A stretch of 64,000 nt of DNA from Micromonospora echinospora (GCF_900091495.1 NZ_LT607413.1:7207001-7271000); one strand, 5' to 3'; numbered from the stretch's first letter, positions 18,369 through 27,291 are shown. Notes: generated by a model not told the origin, from the letters alone. Made by a program: numbers and translations.

Positions 18369-18425
18369 GGTGGTAGCAGGGGACCCCTGCTCATCAAAAA
18401 GCGGTAACAGGGGTCCCCTGCTACC
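18369..18425. repeat. Palindromic intergenic element, copy 3 (inverted orientation)
   Basis: 57 bp. Arms GGTGGTAGCAGGGGACCCC and its complement GGGGTCCCCTGCTACC flank CATCAAAAAGCGGTA, the reverse complement of the core in copies 2 and 4. It ends about 9 bp before the SDR start codon, so it forms most of that gene's 5' region. Confidence 0.9.
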
Positions 18426-18433
18426 TTCCGGTG

Positions 18434-19384
18434 ATGCGGCAGCGGCAACGACGAGACGGCTCGGCGGGTCCACTGGCCGGCAGGGTCGTCCTGGTGACCG
18501 GGGCGGCGCGGGGCATCGGGGAACACACCGCCCGGGTCGCCGCCGCCCGGGGTGCCCGGGTCGGTCTGGTCGGTCTGGAGCCGGAGCGCCTGGCCGCGCT
18601 CGCCGCCGACCTCGGTCCCGGGCACGTGTGGTTCGCCGCCGACGTCACCGACCAGGCGAGTCTGGAGGCGGCCGTCGACGGCACGCTGACCGCGCTGGGC
18701 GGGATCGACGCGGTGGTCGCGAACGCGGGCGTGGCGAACCGGGGCACCCTGGCGGTCGGGGATCTGGACGCGATGGTGCGGACCGTCGAGGTGAACCTGA
18801 TCGGGGTGATGCGGACGGCGGCGGCGACGGTCGACGCGCTGATCGCCCGCCGGGGCTACCTGCTGATCGTGTCCTCGGCGGCGGCGTTCGCCGCGCCGCC
18901 GGGGATGGCCGCCTACTGCGCGTCGAAGGCGGGCGTGGAGCAGTTCGGCACCTCGATCCGACTGGAGCTGGCCCACCACGGGGTCGCCGTCGGCACCGCG
19001 CACCCGTCCTGGATCGACACCGACCTGGTCCGCGACGCCCGCGCCGACCTGCCCGCCGTCGCCGAGTTGCTGGCGAAGCTGCCCTGGCCGATGCGGCGGA
19101 CCACGTCGGTGCGGGAGTGCGCGGAGGCGTTCGTTCGCGCTGTCGAGCGGCGGCAGCGACGGGTGTACGTGCCGCGCTCCGTGGGCCTGGTGCGGGCCAG
19201 CCGCGCGCTGCTGGTCAGTCCGCTGGCCGACCTGGTGATGGCCCGGCACGCGCGACGGGCCGTACCCGAGTTGGAGACGCAGGTGCGGGCCCTGGGGCGC
19301 GGGTTCGGCGTGACCACGGCGCTGCCGGACGTCGCGGACTCCGGCCACGCCGGACGGCGGGACACGTCGCCCGACCGGGCCTGA
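18434..19384 (+). CDS. Short-chain dehydrogenase/reductase (SDR)
   Basis: 316 aa. Rossmann motif VTGAARGIGEHTA, NAG in VVANAGVANRG, catalytic Ser in VSSAAAFAAPPG and YxxxK in AAYCASKAGVEQF: a complete classical SDR. The C-terminal 70 residues (RRVYVPRSVGLVRASRALL, then a Leu/Ala-rich tail) fit the subgroup acting on lipophilic substrates. ATG 18434 (GTG one codon upstream is possible) has no Shine-Dalgarno, because the palindromic repeat occupies the upstream region; initiation may be leaderless. Confidence 0.88.
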   Translation: MRQRQRRDGSAGPLAGRVVLVTGAARGIGEHTARVAAARGARVGLVGLEPERLAALAADLGPGHVWFAADVTDQASLEAAVDGTLTALGGIDAVVANAGVANRGTLAVGDLDAMVRTVEVNLIGVMRTAAATVDALIARRGYLLIVSSAAAFAAPPGMAAYCASKAGVEQFGTSIRLELAHHGVAVGTAHPSWIDTDLVRDARADLPAVAELLAKLPWPMRRTTSVRECAEAFVRAVERRQRRVYVPRSVGLVRASRALLVSPLADLVMARHARRAVPELETQVRALGRGFGVTTALPDVADSGHAGRRDTSPDRA

Positions 19385-19513
19385 TCCGCGCCGGAACCCA
19401 AGATCGCCGGTCGTCGGTTTGTCCTGCTCCGGCCTCGGGTACCGGCTCGGGAGCGGCACGGCCGACGGGCGAGTCACGGCCCACGGGCACCGGACGAGGC
19501 GAGGAGCGACGCG

Positions 19514-20458
19514 ATGAGGACGCTGGACGGGCGGTACCGGCTCGAACAGCGGATCGGCGTCGGCGGCATGTCGGAGGTCTGGCGGGCGCACGACGTGGTG
19601 CTGGACCGGACGGTGGCGGTGAAACTGATCTCCCCCGGTCAGGACGACGCGACCTCGGTGGAGCGGATCCGCGCCGAGGCGCGCTCGGCGGCCCGGCTGG
19701 TGCACCCGAACGTGGCGAGCGTGCACGACTTCGGCACCTCGACGACGGTCACCGGGCAGCCGGTGCCGTACATCGTGATGGAGCTGGCCGAGGGGGAGAC
19801 TCTCGCCGCCCACGTCCGCTCCGGTCCGTTGGACTGGCGGATCACGGTCCGGGTCTGTGCCGAGGTGAGCGCCGCGCTGGCCGCCGCGCACGCCCACGGC
19901 ATCGTGCACCGGGACGTGAAGCCGGCGAACGTGGTGCTCACCCCGGCCGGGGTGAAGGTGCTGGACTTCGGTATCGCCACCCCCGCCGGCACGCGGGACC
20001 CGATGCCGGAGGGGATGGTGGTGGGCACCCCGGCGTACCTCGCCCCGGAGCAGTTGGCCCGGCAACCGGCCACCACCGCCGCCGACATGTACGCCCTCGG
20101 GGTGCTGCTGTACTACTGCCTCACCGGCCGCCTGCCGTACCCGGCGGCGACGGCGACCCAACTGCTGGTGACGGGTCGCCGGCCGGCTCCGGAGCCACTG
20201 CCGGCGATCGACGGCCTGCCGCCCGAGGTGGCCGACCTCTGCCGGCGGTGTCTGGACGAGGACCCGTTGGCCCGGCCGACCAGTCTGGTCGCCGCGCTGG
20301 TGTTGGCCGAGGCGGTCGACGCGCGGGTGTACGTGCCGCTGGCCGCGGTGCCACCCCGGCCCCGCTCGGCGGGCACCGTGTCGCCGTGGTCCGACCGGGC
20401 GGCGGCCGAGCCGACCGAGGTGGCGGTGGTGGCGGATCACTGCGGTCCGACGGGCTGA
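19514..20458 (+). CDS. Soluble Ser/Thr protein kinase (PknB-like)
   Basis: 314 aa. Glycine loop RIGVGGMSEVWRA, ATP-binding K37 in VAVKLIS, catalytic loop HRDVKPANV with D134, DFGIATPAG and the activation-segment GTPAYLAPEQL. No transmembrane helix, PASTA or other sensor follows the kinase domain; the protein ends about 25 residues after it. GAGGAG precedes ATG 19514. A cytoplasmic kinase of this length probably depends on other proteins for signal input. The neighbouring SDR and OsmC genes give no clear target. Confidence 0.92.
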   Translation: MRTLDGRYRLEQRIGVGGMSEVWRAHDVVLDRTVAVKLISPGQDDATSVERIRAEARSAARLVHPNVASVHDFGTSTTVTGQPVPYIVMELAEGETLAAHVRSGPLDWRITVRVCAEVSAALAAAHAHGIVHRDVKPANVVLTPAGVKVLDFGIATPAGTRDPMPEGMVVGTPAYLAPEQLARQPATTAADMYALGVLLYYCLTGRLPYPAATATQLLVTGRRPAPEPLPAIDGLPPEVADLCRRCLDEDPLARPTSLVAALVLAEAVDARVYVPLAAVPPRPRSAGTVSPWSDRAAAEPTEVAVVADHCGPTG

Positions 20459-20543
20459 GGCGGTCGGACCGCCCGGCCACCCCTCGCGGCGGTTTCGCCG
20501 GGCGGGTGCCGGGTAGCCGTGCCGGGATGACGGGAGGAACGCG

Positions 20544-20963
20544 ATGTCGGATCCGAGTTCCTGGTTCCACGAGGCCATGGCGACCGCCGAGGGTGGTCAC
20601 GTACGCACCGACGACGGTGGGCTCTCCACGGCGCTGGCCTCCCCGCTCGCGCCGCACTGTTCCGGGTTGACCCCGGAGCAGCTGCTCGCGGCGGCCTTCG
20701 CCTCGTGTCTGCACCACGCGGCGGTCGAGGCGGCCAAGGACATCACCGACGAGGCGCACACCGTGCAGGTCCGCGCCGAGGTCAGGTTGGGTCGCGCCGA
20801 CGACGGCCGGTACGAGGCGGACGTGCACGCCTCGATCGCCTCCACCGGCCTGAGTCGCGACCAGCTCGCCGGCCTGGTGGCGCAGGCGGACCGGCTCTGG
20901 CCGTTCTCCAGCGACGACCGGCACCGGCTGACCGTCACGGCGGCGGAGAACGGCCGACACTGA
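20544..20963 (+). CDS. OsmC/Ohr-family protein lacking the second Cys
   Basis: 139 aa. The OsmC fold is clear: LTPEQLLAAAFASCLHHAA holds the peroxidatic-type Cys. In Ohr enzymes a resolving Cys lies in a C-terminal VCPYS motif; here that position reads RLWPFSSDD, so the resolving Cys is replaced by Trp. Either the protein uses an external thiol or has lost classical organic hydroperoxide reduction. GGAGG precedes ATG 20544 at ideal distance. Confidence 0.85.
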   Translation: MSDPSSWFHEAMATAEGGHVRTDDGGLSTALASPLAPHCSGLTPEQLLAAAFASCLHHAAVEAAKDITDEAHTVQVRAEVRLGRADDGRYEADVHASIASTGLSRDQLAGLVAQADRLWPFSSDDRHRLTVTAAENGRH

Positions 20964-21232
20964 GACCATCCCCCGTACGGGCCGGTAGCCGGTCGACCGG
21001 ATGGCGCTTTCGGCACTCCGGACGGCGGAGGTCCGGACCGGGGCGCGACGGGGGTTCTGCCGTGTCCGGATCGCCCCCGGAAGGCAACTCCTGAAGTGAT
21101 TTGCCGCCGATGCCGGCCCCGCCCGATCCGGTATGACATCTGACGGTATGAAGGGCGCGAATCTAGCCGGATGTGGTTCATGCCACTATTCACGCCGATG
21201 GCAACGGTCCCGATCCTTTCTAGCCTCGGCGG

Positions 21233-22063
21233 GTGCGCCACGACGACTCCGTTGACCAGAAGCTGCCCCGAGTCCGACCGGACACCCGTTCGGCGGACGG
21301 GGCATCCCCCGAACGACGCGTCGGCCGGCACCGGGCCGAGGACCGCCGGCCCCCGGGCCGGGCGTGGCACGCCACCACCGGTGTGCGGGTGGCGCTCGCC
21401 GCCGGAGTGACCTGCTGCCTCGGTGTCGGTGCCGTCGTCGGGACGCAGGCCGTGACCGGCGACGAGGAGCCGCTGCGCGAGTCGCTGGCCGACCGGGCGG
21501 TCAGCGCCGCCGAGGCCGACCGGCGGGCGTCCCGGTCGTACCAGCGCGGCCCGGTACCGACGCCGAGCGCCTCCACCAGCCCCTCCGCCGCCGCGAAGCC
21601 GACCGTCTGGCCGCAGCGACCCGTCCGACCGAAGCCGGTGGCCGGCCTCACCCAACGCCAGATGGACAACGCCAAGGCGATCGTGGACGTCGGCGTCGAG
21701 CTACGGATGCCCCGCCGGGCGCTGGTGGTGGCGATCGCCACCGCGATGCAGGAGAGCGACCTGCACAACCTCGCCAACGACCGGATCGCCGAGTCGGCCC
21801 GGTACCCGCACCAGGGCAGCGGCACCGACCACGACTCGGTGGGCCTATTCCAGCAGCGACCGAGCAGCGGCTGGGGCAGCGTCCGCGAGCTGATGCAGCC
21901 GGCGTACGCCGCCCGGGTCTTCTACCGCGCGCTGCGCGAGGTGTCGGGGTGGGAGGACATGAGCGTCACGGCCGCCGCGCAGGCGGTGCAGCGGTCGGCC
22001 TACCCGGGCGCGTACGCCAAGCACGAGCGCCGGGCCACCACCGTGGTCGACGCGCTGACCTGA
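21233..22063 (+). CDS. Membrane-anchored lytic-transglycosylase-like protein
   Basis: 276 aa from GTG 21233. A cytoplasmic basic N-terminus of about 48 residues is followed by one transmembrane helix (VRVALAAGVTCCLGVGAVVG), a Ser/Pro-rich linker (PTPSASTSPSAAAKPT) and an extracellular domain. That domain has AIATAMQESDLHN with E174 as possible catalytic Glu, then SVGLFQQRPSSGWG and a C-terminal AYAKHERRA, the pattern of the lysozyme-like proteins common in Micromonospora and Streptomyces. Role: probable peptidoglycan cleavage or remodelling. The 269 bp upstream carries no recognised riboswitch. Confidence 0.75.
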   Translation: MRHDDSVDQKLPRVRPDTRSADGASPERRVGRHRAEDRRPPGRAWHATTGVRVALAAGVTCCLGVGAVVGTQAVTGDEEPLRESLADRAVSAAEADRRASRSYQRGPVPTPSASTSPSAAAKPTVWPQRPVRPKPVAGLTQRQMDNAKAIVDVGVELRMPRRALVVAIATAMQESDLHNLANDRIAESARYPHQGSGTDHDSVGLFQQRPSSGWGSVRELMQPAYAARVFYRALREVSGWEDMSVTAAAQAVQRSAYPGAYAKHERRATTVVDALT

Positions 22064-22087
22064 CCGGCGGCGGCGCGTCTCGGGGCG

Positions 22088-22110
22088 GCCACGGTCGGCG
22101 GCACCGTGGC
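22088..22110. terminator. Hairpin between convergent genes
   Basis: 8 bp stem GCCACGGT / ACCGTGGC with a 7 nt loop, midway between the transglycosylase-like gene (+) and the response regulator gene (-). Confidence 0.5.
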
Positions 22111-22128
22111 GGTCAGGCGCAGCGGCGG

Positions 22129-22575
22129 TCAGGAGCGCTTGGGCAGCACCACGACGCGACCGAAGAACTCGTCGATGCGCCGGACGACGTCGTTGAAGTC
22201 GTCGAGGTCGATCGGCTTGGTGACGTAGGCGTTGGCCTGGAGGGTGTAGCTGCCCACGATGTCGGTGTCCGCGTTGGACGTGGTCAGCACCACGATCGGG
22301 ATGGTCCGCAGGTCGTCGTCGCTCTTGACCTCGCCCAGCACCTGCCGGCCGTCCATCCGGGGCATGTTCAGGTCGAGGAGGATGACGTCCGGCCGCTGGG
22401 CGTCGGTGTGCCGGCCCTCCTGACGGAGGAACTCCATCGCCTCCTGGCCGTCGCCGACCACGTCGATGACCTTCTCGACGTCGGAGTCCTCCAACGCCTC
22501 CTCGATCATCAGCACGTCACCCGGGTCGTCGTCCACCACCAGGATGCGGACCGGTCCGGACCTCTCTGCGCCCAT
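22129..22575 (-). CDS. Single-domain response regulator (Rcp1-like)
   Basis: 148 aa, receiver only. Acidic pocket VVDDDPGD, phospho-acceptor D68 in VILLDLNMPRMDG, TTS in VVLTTSNAD and conserved Lys in YVTKPIDLDDF. The extended loop between the first helix and D68 and the C-terminal VVRRIDEFF are typical of Rcp1-type regulators that serve phytochrome-like or other hybrid kinases. No output domain, so it signals by protein contact. Lies beside a STAS protein and the cobalamin-sensor/phosphatase operon. Confidence 0.9.
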   Translation of the reverse strand: MGAERSGPVRILVVDDDPGDVLMIEEALEDSDVEKVIDVVGDGQEAMEFLRQEGRHTDAQRPDVILLDLNMPRMDGRQVLGEVKSDDDLRTIPIVVLTTSNADTDIVGSYTLQANAYVTKPIDLDDFNDVVRRIDEFFGRVVVLPKRS

Positions 22576-22644
22576 GACTACCTGCCTCTTCGTGGGGGTG
22601 GAGCGATGGCCGGGCGATCACAGCCGGCGGGGAAATCTAACCGA

Positions 22645-22989
22645 TCAGTGGTGGGCGTGCGACGCCGGGTCGGCGGTCGGATCGTATCGGAGCAACTCGG
22701 CCAGACCGGTCATCCGCAGGATCCGGTCGACCCGCCCGGTCGCGCCGGTGAGCCGCAGCCAGCCACCCGCCGCGGCGCAGGCGTTGTCGCCCCGGAGGAA
22801 GGCGGCGATCCCGGTGGAGTCACAGAAGGTCAACCCGTCCAGGTCGACCAGGAGTCGCACCTGGCCGTCGGCGAGGAGACCGTCGATCGCCGTGGCCAAC
22901 CGGGGCGCGGTGCTCAGATCGAGTTCACCGGCGAGGCGCAGACGAACTCCCCCGCCATCCCGTTGGACGTGCGCGACGGTGAACGTCAA
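22645..22989 (-). CDS. STAS-domain anti-sigma-factor antagonist
   Basis: About 114 aa from TTG 22989, preceded by GAGAGGG six bases upstream. The STAS domain shows LRLAGELDLSTAPRLA and the phosphorylatable Ser in LTFCDSTGIAAFL. Such proteins bind an anti-sigma kinase when unphosphorylated and are reactivated by a PP2C phosphatase; a SpoIIE-type phosphatase is encoded 1.2 kb away. No anti-sigma kinase gene is in the window. Confidence 0.9.
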   Translation of the reverse strand: MTFTVAHVQRDGGGVRLRLAGELDLSTAPRLATAIDGLLADGQVRLLVDLDGLTFCDSTGIAAFLRGDNACAAAGGWLRLTGATGRVDRILRMTGLAELLRYDPTADPASHAHH

Positions 22990-23112
22990 CGTGGTCCCTC
23001 TCGCTCCGACCACACGCGAATGCTTGCGGTGGAGCAAGTATAAGCAGGCGTCGGGTGCGGACCACCACCACCGGGCCGCCGGCCCGGTGGGACCGTGCGC
23101 CGACCCGCCCCC

Positions 23113-24162
23113 TCAGCGACGGGTGACCGCCGGGGAGGCCGCCGCCACGGCACGTCCCCCGTCGAGGAACCGCTTGGCCCGGGGGAAGTCCCGCAACGCC
23201 TGGGCGAGGAAGGCCAGGGTCAGCTCCACCGAGACCGCCGGGACACCCCGGCTGGTGAGGATCATGGCCAGCCAGTCGACGAACTCGGTGAAGAGGTCAC
23301 CGTCGTCGACGTAGACCGCGGCGGCGAGGAAGTCGACGATGTGGCCGAGGTCGCTGACGGTGGAGTCGAGCTGGGCGGCGGTGTAGTCGGCCGTCTGCGG
23401 GAACCGGTCCCGCAGGTCGGCCAGGGCCGCGTCGATCAGCTCGGCGCGCCGCCGCAGCAGCCCGGCGTACTCGTCGTCGGCCAGGTGGGCCAGGTCGGCG
23501 GCGGGCACCCGCCGCAGCGCACGCTCGTCAGCGACGAGTTCGGCGGCCGTCGGGGCGTCCGGCGCCCAGGCCACGCCCAGCCGGCGGGCCCACCGCCCGC
23601 CCGTCCCGAAACCGCGACCGCCGACCAGCACCGGCACGTCGGAGCGGCGGCAGGTCTCGATCATGCGGTGGGCGTACGGCAGCCGCATCGGCAGCGCGCA
23701 GGCCAGGGCGACCGCGTGCGCGTCGTACCGCTGGAGGTACGCCACCAGGTGCGCGGCCGGCACGCTCGCGCCGAGGAAGGTGACCTGCCAGCCGCGCAGT
23801 CGCAGGACCTCGGACACCAGCCGGGCGGGCAGGCCGTGCCACTCCCCGTCCATACAGGCCACCACGACGTGACCACGGTCGGGGCGGGGGCTGGCCGACG
23901 AGGAGACCGCGGCGACGACCCGCTCGCTGATGTGCGTCGCGGCGTGCTCCTGCGCGACGCTCCACTCGTTGCGCGCCCAGCGCTCCCCCACCTCCGCCTG
24001 CGCCGGGGCGACCAGGTCGAGCAGGACCCGCTCGGCGGGCACCCCGTCGGCGAGCAGGTCCATCGCCACGTCCACCGCCGCGTACTCGTCGGCGCCCTCC
24101 AGGCAGTCGAGGTACGCCGGGTACGCGGCGGTCAGGTCGGTACGGGTGGCGGCGCTGGTCAC
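23113..24162 (-). CDS. Stand-alone cobalamin-binding sensor protein
   Basis: 349 aa from GTG 24162. The N-terminal four-helix cap carries W62-x9-E72-H73 (ERWARNEWSVAQEH), the signature of adenosylcobalamin photoreceptors of the CarH/LitR type. The B12-binding Rossmann domain follows with the ExH variant GEWHG (H109, likely lower axial ligand), VTFLGASVP and VPVLVGGRGFG. Residues about 215-349 form an additional helical domain (VDDGDLFTEFVDWLAMIL, RGVPAVSVELTLAFL). There is no MerR DNA-binding domain, so it should signal by protein contact. It begins 6 nt after the SpoIIE phosphatase gene ends, in the same operon. Light or cobalamin sensing is inference. Confidence 0.85.
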   Translation of the reverse strand: MTSAATRTDLTAAYPAYLDCLEGADEYAAVDVAMDLLADGVPAERVLLDLVAPAQAEVGERWARNEWSVAQEHAATHISERVVAAVSSSASPRPDRGHVVVACMDGEWHGLPARLVSEVLRLRGWQVTFLGASVPAAHLVAYLQRYDAHAVALACALPMRLPYAHRMIETCRRSDVPVLVGGRGFGTGGRWARRLGVAWAPDAPTAAELVADERALRRVPAADLAHLADDEYAGLLRRRAELIDAALADLRDRFPQTADYTAAQLDSTVSDLGHIVDFLAAAVYVDDGDLFTEFVDWLAMILTSRGVPAVSVELTLAFLAQALRDFPRAKRFLDGGRAVAAASPAVTRR

Positions 24163-24168
24163 GGTGCG

Positions 24169-25962
24169 TCACGTCCTCGGGTTTCGGTGTCCCGAGCCGA
24201 CCGGCTGCGGGACGGGGGCGGCACCGGCCAGGTCGGGCACCGCGTGCAGGTGCCGGGACCCGCGCCCGGCGGCGCCCACCGCCCGCATCGCCAGCACCGC
24301 GATGTCGTCGTGGTCGCGGTGGGCGAGCCAGTCGCCGGTGACCTGCTCGATCCGTTCGGCGAGCGCGGGCGCCGGCATCCGGTGGCACCCGCTGATCGTG
24401 TGCACCAGCCGGTCCACGCCGAACAGTTCGTCGCCCCGCCGGCCGCCCCGGGCCTCGGTGACCCCGTCGCTGTAGAGCAGGCAGGTCTCGCCGGGGGCGA
24501 GCCGGACCGTCACCTCGCCGACGCGTGGGTCGGGCACCACCCCGATCAGCATGCCGCTGAGGGCGACCGGCTCCACCTCGCCGGAGGCCCGCAGCACCAG
24601 CGGCGGCAGGTGGCCGCCACCGGCCATGGTGAGCGACAGGCCGCCGTCGCGCTGCGGCCGGACCACCCCGAGCACCATCGTGGCGAACCGGCCCTGACCG
24701 TTGGCGAGGGTGGTCTCCAGCAGCGCGTCGTTGAGCAGCCGGAGCAACCGGGCGGGCTGGAACTCGACCCGGTGCAGCGCCTGGAGGCACTGGCGGAGCT
24801 GACCGGTGAAGACGGCCGCCTCCACGCCCTTGCCGGAGACGTCGCCGAGGTAGAACAGGCAACCCCCGTCGGGCAGCCGGTGGGCGCCGTAGAAGTCCCC
24901 GCCGATGCGCAGTCCGGCCTGGGCCGGACGGTAGGCGGTGCCCCACTGCACCCCGGTCGCCTCGATCGGCTCGACCGGCAGCAGGCTGGCCTGGAGGGTG
25001 TCGGCCACCTCGGCCTGGTCGCGGTAGAGCAGCGCCGAGGTCAGCGCCGCGCCGGCCCGGGAGGCGAACGCGCGGACCAGGTCCACGTCGGACTCGTCGT
25101 AGGGCCGGGTCGCCCGGCGGGCGACGAGCAGCACGCCGGTCGGGGTGCCCCGGCCGGGCAACGGCGCCAGCCGGGCACAGACGTCCGGTACCGCCAGTCC
25201 GGGCAGCCAGCCGGCTTCGGCGGCCTGCTCGACCAGCCAGTCCACCGCGTGCGGCTCGACCCCGTCGAGTCCCTCGTCGATCGCGGGCGGCAGGTCGGAG
25301 GCGCCGAGGACGCCGCTGTCCACGCTGGGCACGTCCTCGTCCACCCGGGCCGCCCGCCACCAGCGGACCCGACCGGCGCGCGGGGCGAGGACCAGCACCG
25401 CGACGTCGCCCAGGGTGGGCACGGCGAGCCGGACCGTGGCCGCCGCCGCCCGGTCGGGGTGCAGCGGGTTGCCGAGCTTCTCCCCGGCGGTGGCGAGGAA
25501 CGCCGAGCGGGCCCGTTCGGCCAGGAGGGCGTCCGCCCGGCTGACGCTCTCGGTGACGTCCTCGACGTACCGGCAGCAGCGGTTGGCGGAGAGCGGCACC
25601 CGACGGACCCGCAGTCGCCGGCCGTGGTGGGTGAACTCGACCGGGCCGTCGGCGACGGTCAGCGCCGTCACCCCGGCGGCGGCCAGGACCTCCCCGAGGG
25701 TGACCTCGGGGAGCAGCCGTTCGGCGACCGGGCTGAGGTGGCGCACCACCCCGTCGGCGTCGCAGACGACGAAACCCTCGCGGAAGTGCTCGACGACCTC
25801 GGACCAGTCGGGTCCGGTCGCCTCGTGGTCCGGGTCGAGGGGCGGGAGCGGCGGCGCAGGGCGGTGCGGGGCGTCGGCGGACCACGCCGGAGCCCGTGTG
25901 GCACTCGGCGTGGAGATCCGCCCGTCGCCCGGGTCACAGTCCCTGACGTCGGCAGCAGTCAC
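24169..25962 (-). CDS. PAS-GAF-SpoIIE/PP2C serine phosphatase
   Basis: 597 aa from GTG 25962. A PAS-like N-terminal domain (EGFVVCDADGVVRHLSPVAE), then a GAF-like sensor region (PTLGDVAVLVLAPRAG; DESDVDLVRAFASRAG), then the SpoIIE/PP2C catalytic domain with metal-binding D356 in IGGDFYGAHRL, LGDVSGKGVEAAVFT and LLYSDGVTEARGG. Enzymes of this type dephosphorylate STAS anti-sigma antagonists. It is translated just upstream of the cobalamin-binding protein (6 nt gap), suggesting that the sensor modulates phosphatase activity. Three STAS genes flank it. Confidence 0.92.
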   Translation of the reverse strand: MTAADVRDCDPGDGRISTPSATRAPAWSADAPHRPAPPLPPLDPDHEATGPDWSEVVEHFREGFVVCDADGVVRHLSPVAERLLPEVTLGEVLAAAGVTALTVADGPVEFTHHGRRLRVRRVPLSANRCCRYVEDVTESVSRADALLAERARSAFLATAGEKLGNPLHPDRAAAATVRLAVPTLGDVAVLVLAPRAGRVRWWRAARVDEDVPSVDSGVLGASDLPPAIDEGLDGVEPHAVDWLVEQAAEAGWLPGLAVPDVCARLAPLPGRGTPTGVLLVARRATRPYDESDVDLVRAFASRAGAALTSALLYRDQAEVADTLQASLLPVEPIEATGVQWGTAYRPAQAGLRIGGDFYGAHRLPDGGCLFYLGDVSGKGVEAAVFTGQLRQCLQALHRVEFQPARLLRLLNDALLETTLANGQGRFATMVLGVVRPQRDGGLSLTMAGGGHLPPLVLRASGEVEPVALSGMLIGVVPDPRVGEVTVRLAPGETCLLYSDGVTEARGGRRGDELFGVDRLVHTISGCHRMPAPALAERIEQVTGDWLAHRDHDDIAVLAMRAVGAAGRGSRHLHAVPDLAGAAPVPQPVGSGHRNPRT

Positions 25963-26157
25963 CAGCTAAGCCCCACTCCTTCTCGACACCCTCGCTCCGC
26001 CTGTCGTGGCGTGTGTGATCCAATCTCCTTCGCCCCAGCCTACGCCGGTATGCCGGTAACGCCACCCGTGGTCGGGGTCGGCGTACCCGGCACGCGGCCC
26101 GGGCGGTTGTTACGATTCCGGGAAACTGCCTGCCCGGTAGCCCTGCGGAGAGGCGTG

Positions 26158-26541
26158 ATGTCGGTGCCCCAACGGAGGAAACCCGAATCGACACCGTTGA
26201 CCATGTCGATCGACGACGCCGACTCCACGGCACCCCTGATCACCGTCGCGGGTGACCTGGACTTCACCACCGCCACACCGCTGCGCACCGCGCTCGACCA
26301 CCTGCTGGCCGCCCGACCGCCGGTCATCGTGCTGGATTTCGGTGGTCTGCTGTTCATCGACAGCACCGGACTCGCGGTGATCGTGCACGCCTGGCGCGAG
26401 GGGCACCAGCAGGGCACCGTCATCCGACTCCGCGCCGTCCCCCGTTTCCTGGCGACGATCCTCGACATCACCGGTGTCAGCGGCCTGCTGGCCCGGACGA
26501 CCCGCGAGGACGAACGTGAGCAGCCCGCCACGCTGGCCTGA
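26158..26541 (+). CDS. STAS-domain protein
   Basis: 127 aa; GGAGAGG precedes ATG 26158. STAS motifs: LITVAGDLDFTTATPLRTAL and FIDSTGLAVIVHAW with the regulatory Ser. Probably an anti-anti-sigma factor acted on by the divergently encoded SpoIIE phosphatase. The 195 bp between them should hold both promoters. A second STAS gene follows 39 bp downstream. Confidence 0.9.
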   Translation: MSVPQRRKPESTPLTMSIDDADSTAPLITVAGDLDFTTATPLRTALDHLLAARPPVIVLDFGGLLFIDSTGLAVIVHAWREGHQQGTVIRLRAVPRFLATILDITGVSGLLARTTREDEREQPATLA

Positions 26542-26580
26542 CCGACCCCGGGGGTTTTCCGGCCCACACCACCTGGGAAC

Positions 26581-26961
26581 ATGGTGCAGATGCCACGCGA
26601 GCTGTTGACGATCGAGGTGAGCCGGGTCGCGCCCCGGCAGGCCCTGCTGCGGCTCGCCGGCGAACTCGACTTCGACACCGCCCCGGACCTGGTCCGGGTG
26701 GCGAAGCAGGTCCGGGCCGAGGGGTACGACGAGGTCACCGTCGACCTCACCGACGTGACACTCTGCGACTCCTCCGGGCTGAGCGCGATCGTCGTCCTCT
26801 ACCGCAGCGGGGCGCGGACGGTCCGGCTCACCGGCATGAACAACCAGGTCCAGCAGTTGCTGAGCCGCACCGGACTGGCCGAACTGCTGGCCGGTCCGCG
26901 TCCCGGCGAGCGTGACGCGGGCGGTTCCGTGCCGGACGACGGGGCACACGAGGTCGGCTGA
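26581..26961 (+). CDS. STAS-domain protein
   Basis: 126 aa. STAS motifs LLRLAGELDFDTAPDLVRVA and VTLCDSSGLSAIVVL, closer to the 22645-22989 protein (shared CDSxG) than to its immediate neighbour (IDSTG). Acidic, disordered C-terminal tail. Likely the third antagonist in a partner-switching set. Confidence 0.9.
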   Translation: MVQMPRELLTIEVSRVAPRQALLRLAGELDFDTAPDLVRVAKQVRAEGYDEVTVDLTDVTLCDSSGLSAIVVLYRSGARTVRLTGMNNQVQQLLSRTGLAELLAGPRPGERDAGGSVPDDGAHEVG

Positions 26962-26982
26962 CCGGCCACCGCCGCACCCGGG

Positions 26983-27291
26983 TCACCCCACGACGACGGC
27001 CTGCGACGCGACCGGGAGACGCCGCCCCTCGGGCTCGGGCAGGAGGTCGTCCGGTCGTCCCGCCTCGGGCGACTGGAAGAGGTAGCGGACGAACTCCGCG
27101 CCCGCCTCGTTGTCCTCGGCTCCCGGCCACTGCCCCACGCAGTCGACGCCGATGACCTCCCGGCCGGCGCCGTCGGCCTCCTCCAGCAGTGCCCAGACGG
27201 TCACCGGATAGCAACGGGTGGCGTCCGGGGCGAGTTGCCAGCGGGCGTACCACCCGGGTCGCGCGGGGACGATCTCGACAATTCGTTTCAT
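26983..27291 (-). CDS. Conserved hypothetical protein (102 aa)
   Basis: 102 aa, ATG 27291. Starts MKRIVEIVPARPGWYARW and contains YPVTVWALLEE and VIGVDCVGQWPGAEDN; looks like a small alpha/beta protein with an acidic middle. I do not recognise a domain. No transmembrane segment or signal peptide. Convergent with the STAS gene and divergent from the DUF2267-like gene at 27489. Supported mainly by codon usage and unbroken frame. Confidence 0.6.
   Translation of the reverse strand: MKRIVEIVPARPGWYARWQLAPDATRCYPVTVWALLEEADGAGREVIGVDCVGQWPGAEDNEAGAEFVRYLFQSPEAGRPDDLLPEPEGRRLPVASQAVVVG

Noticed and set aside
20964..21232. Cyclic di-AMP (ydaO) riboswitch before the transglycosylase-like gene
   Set aside because: Such riboswitches often precede wall hydrolases in actinobacteria, but none of the conserved loop sequences is present.
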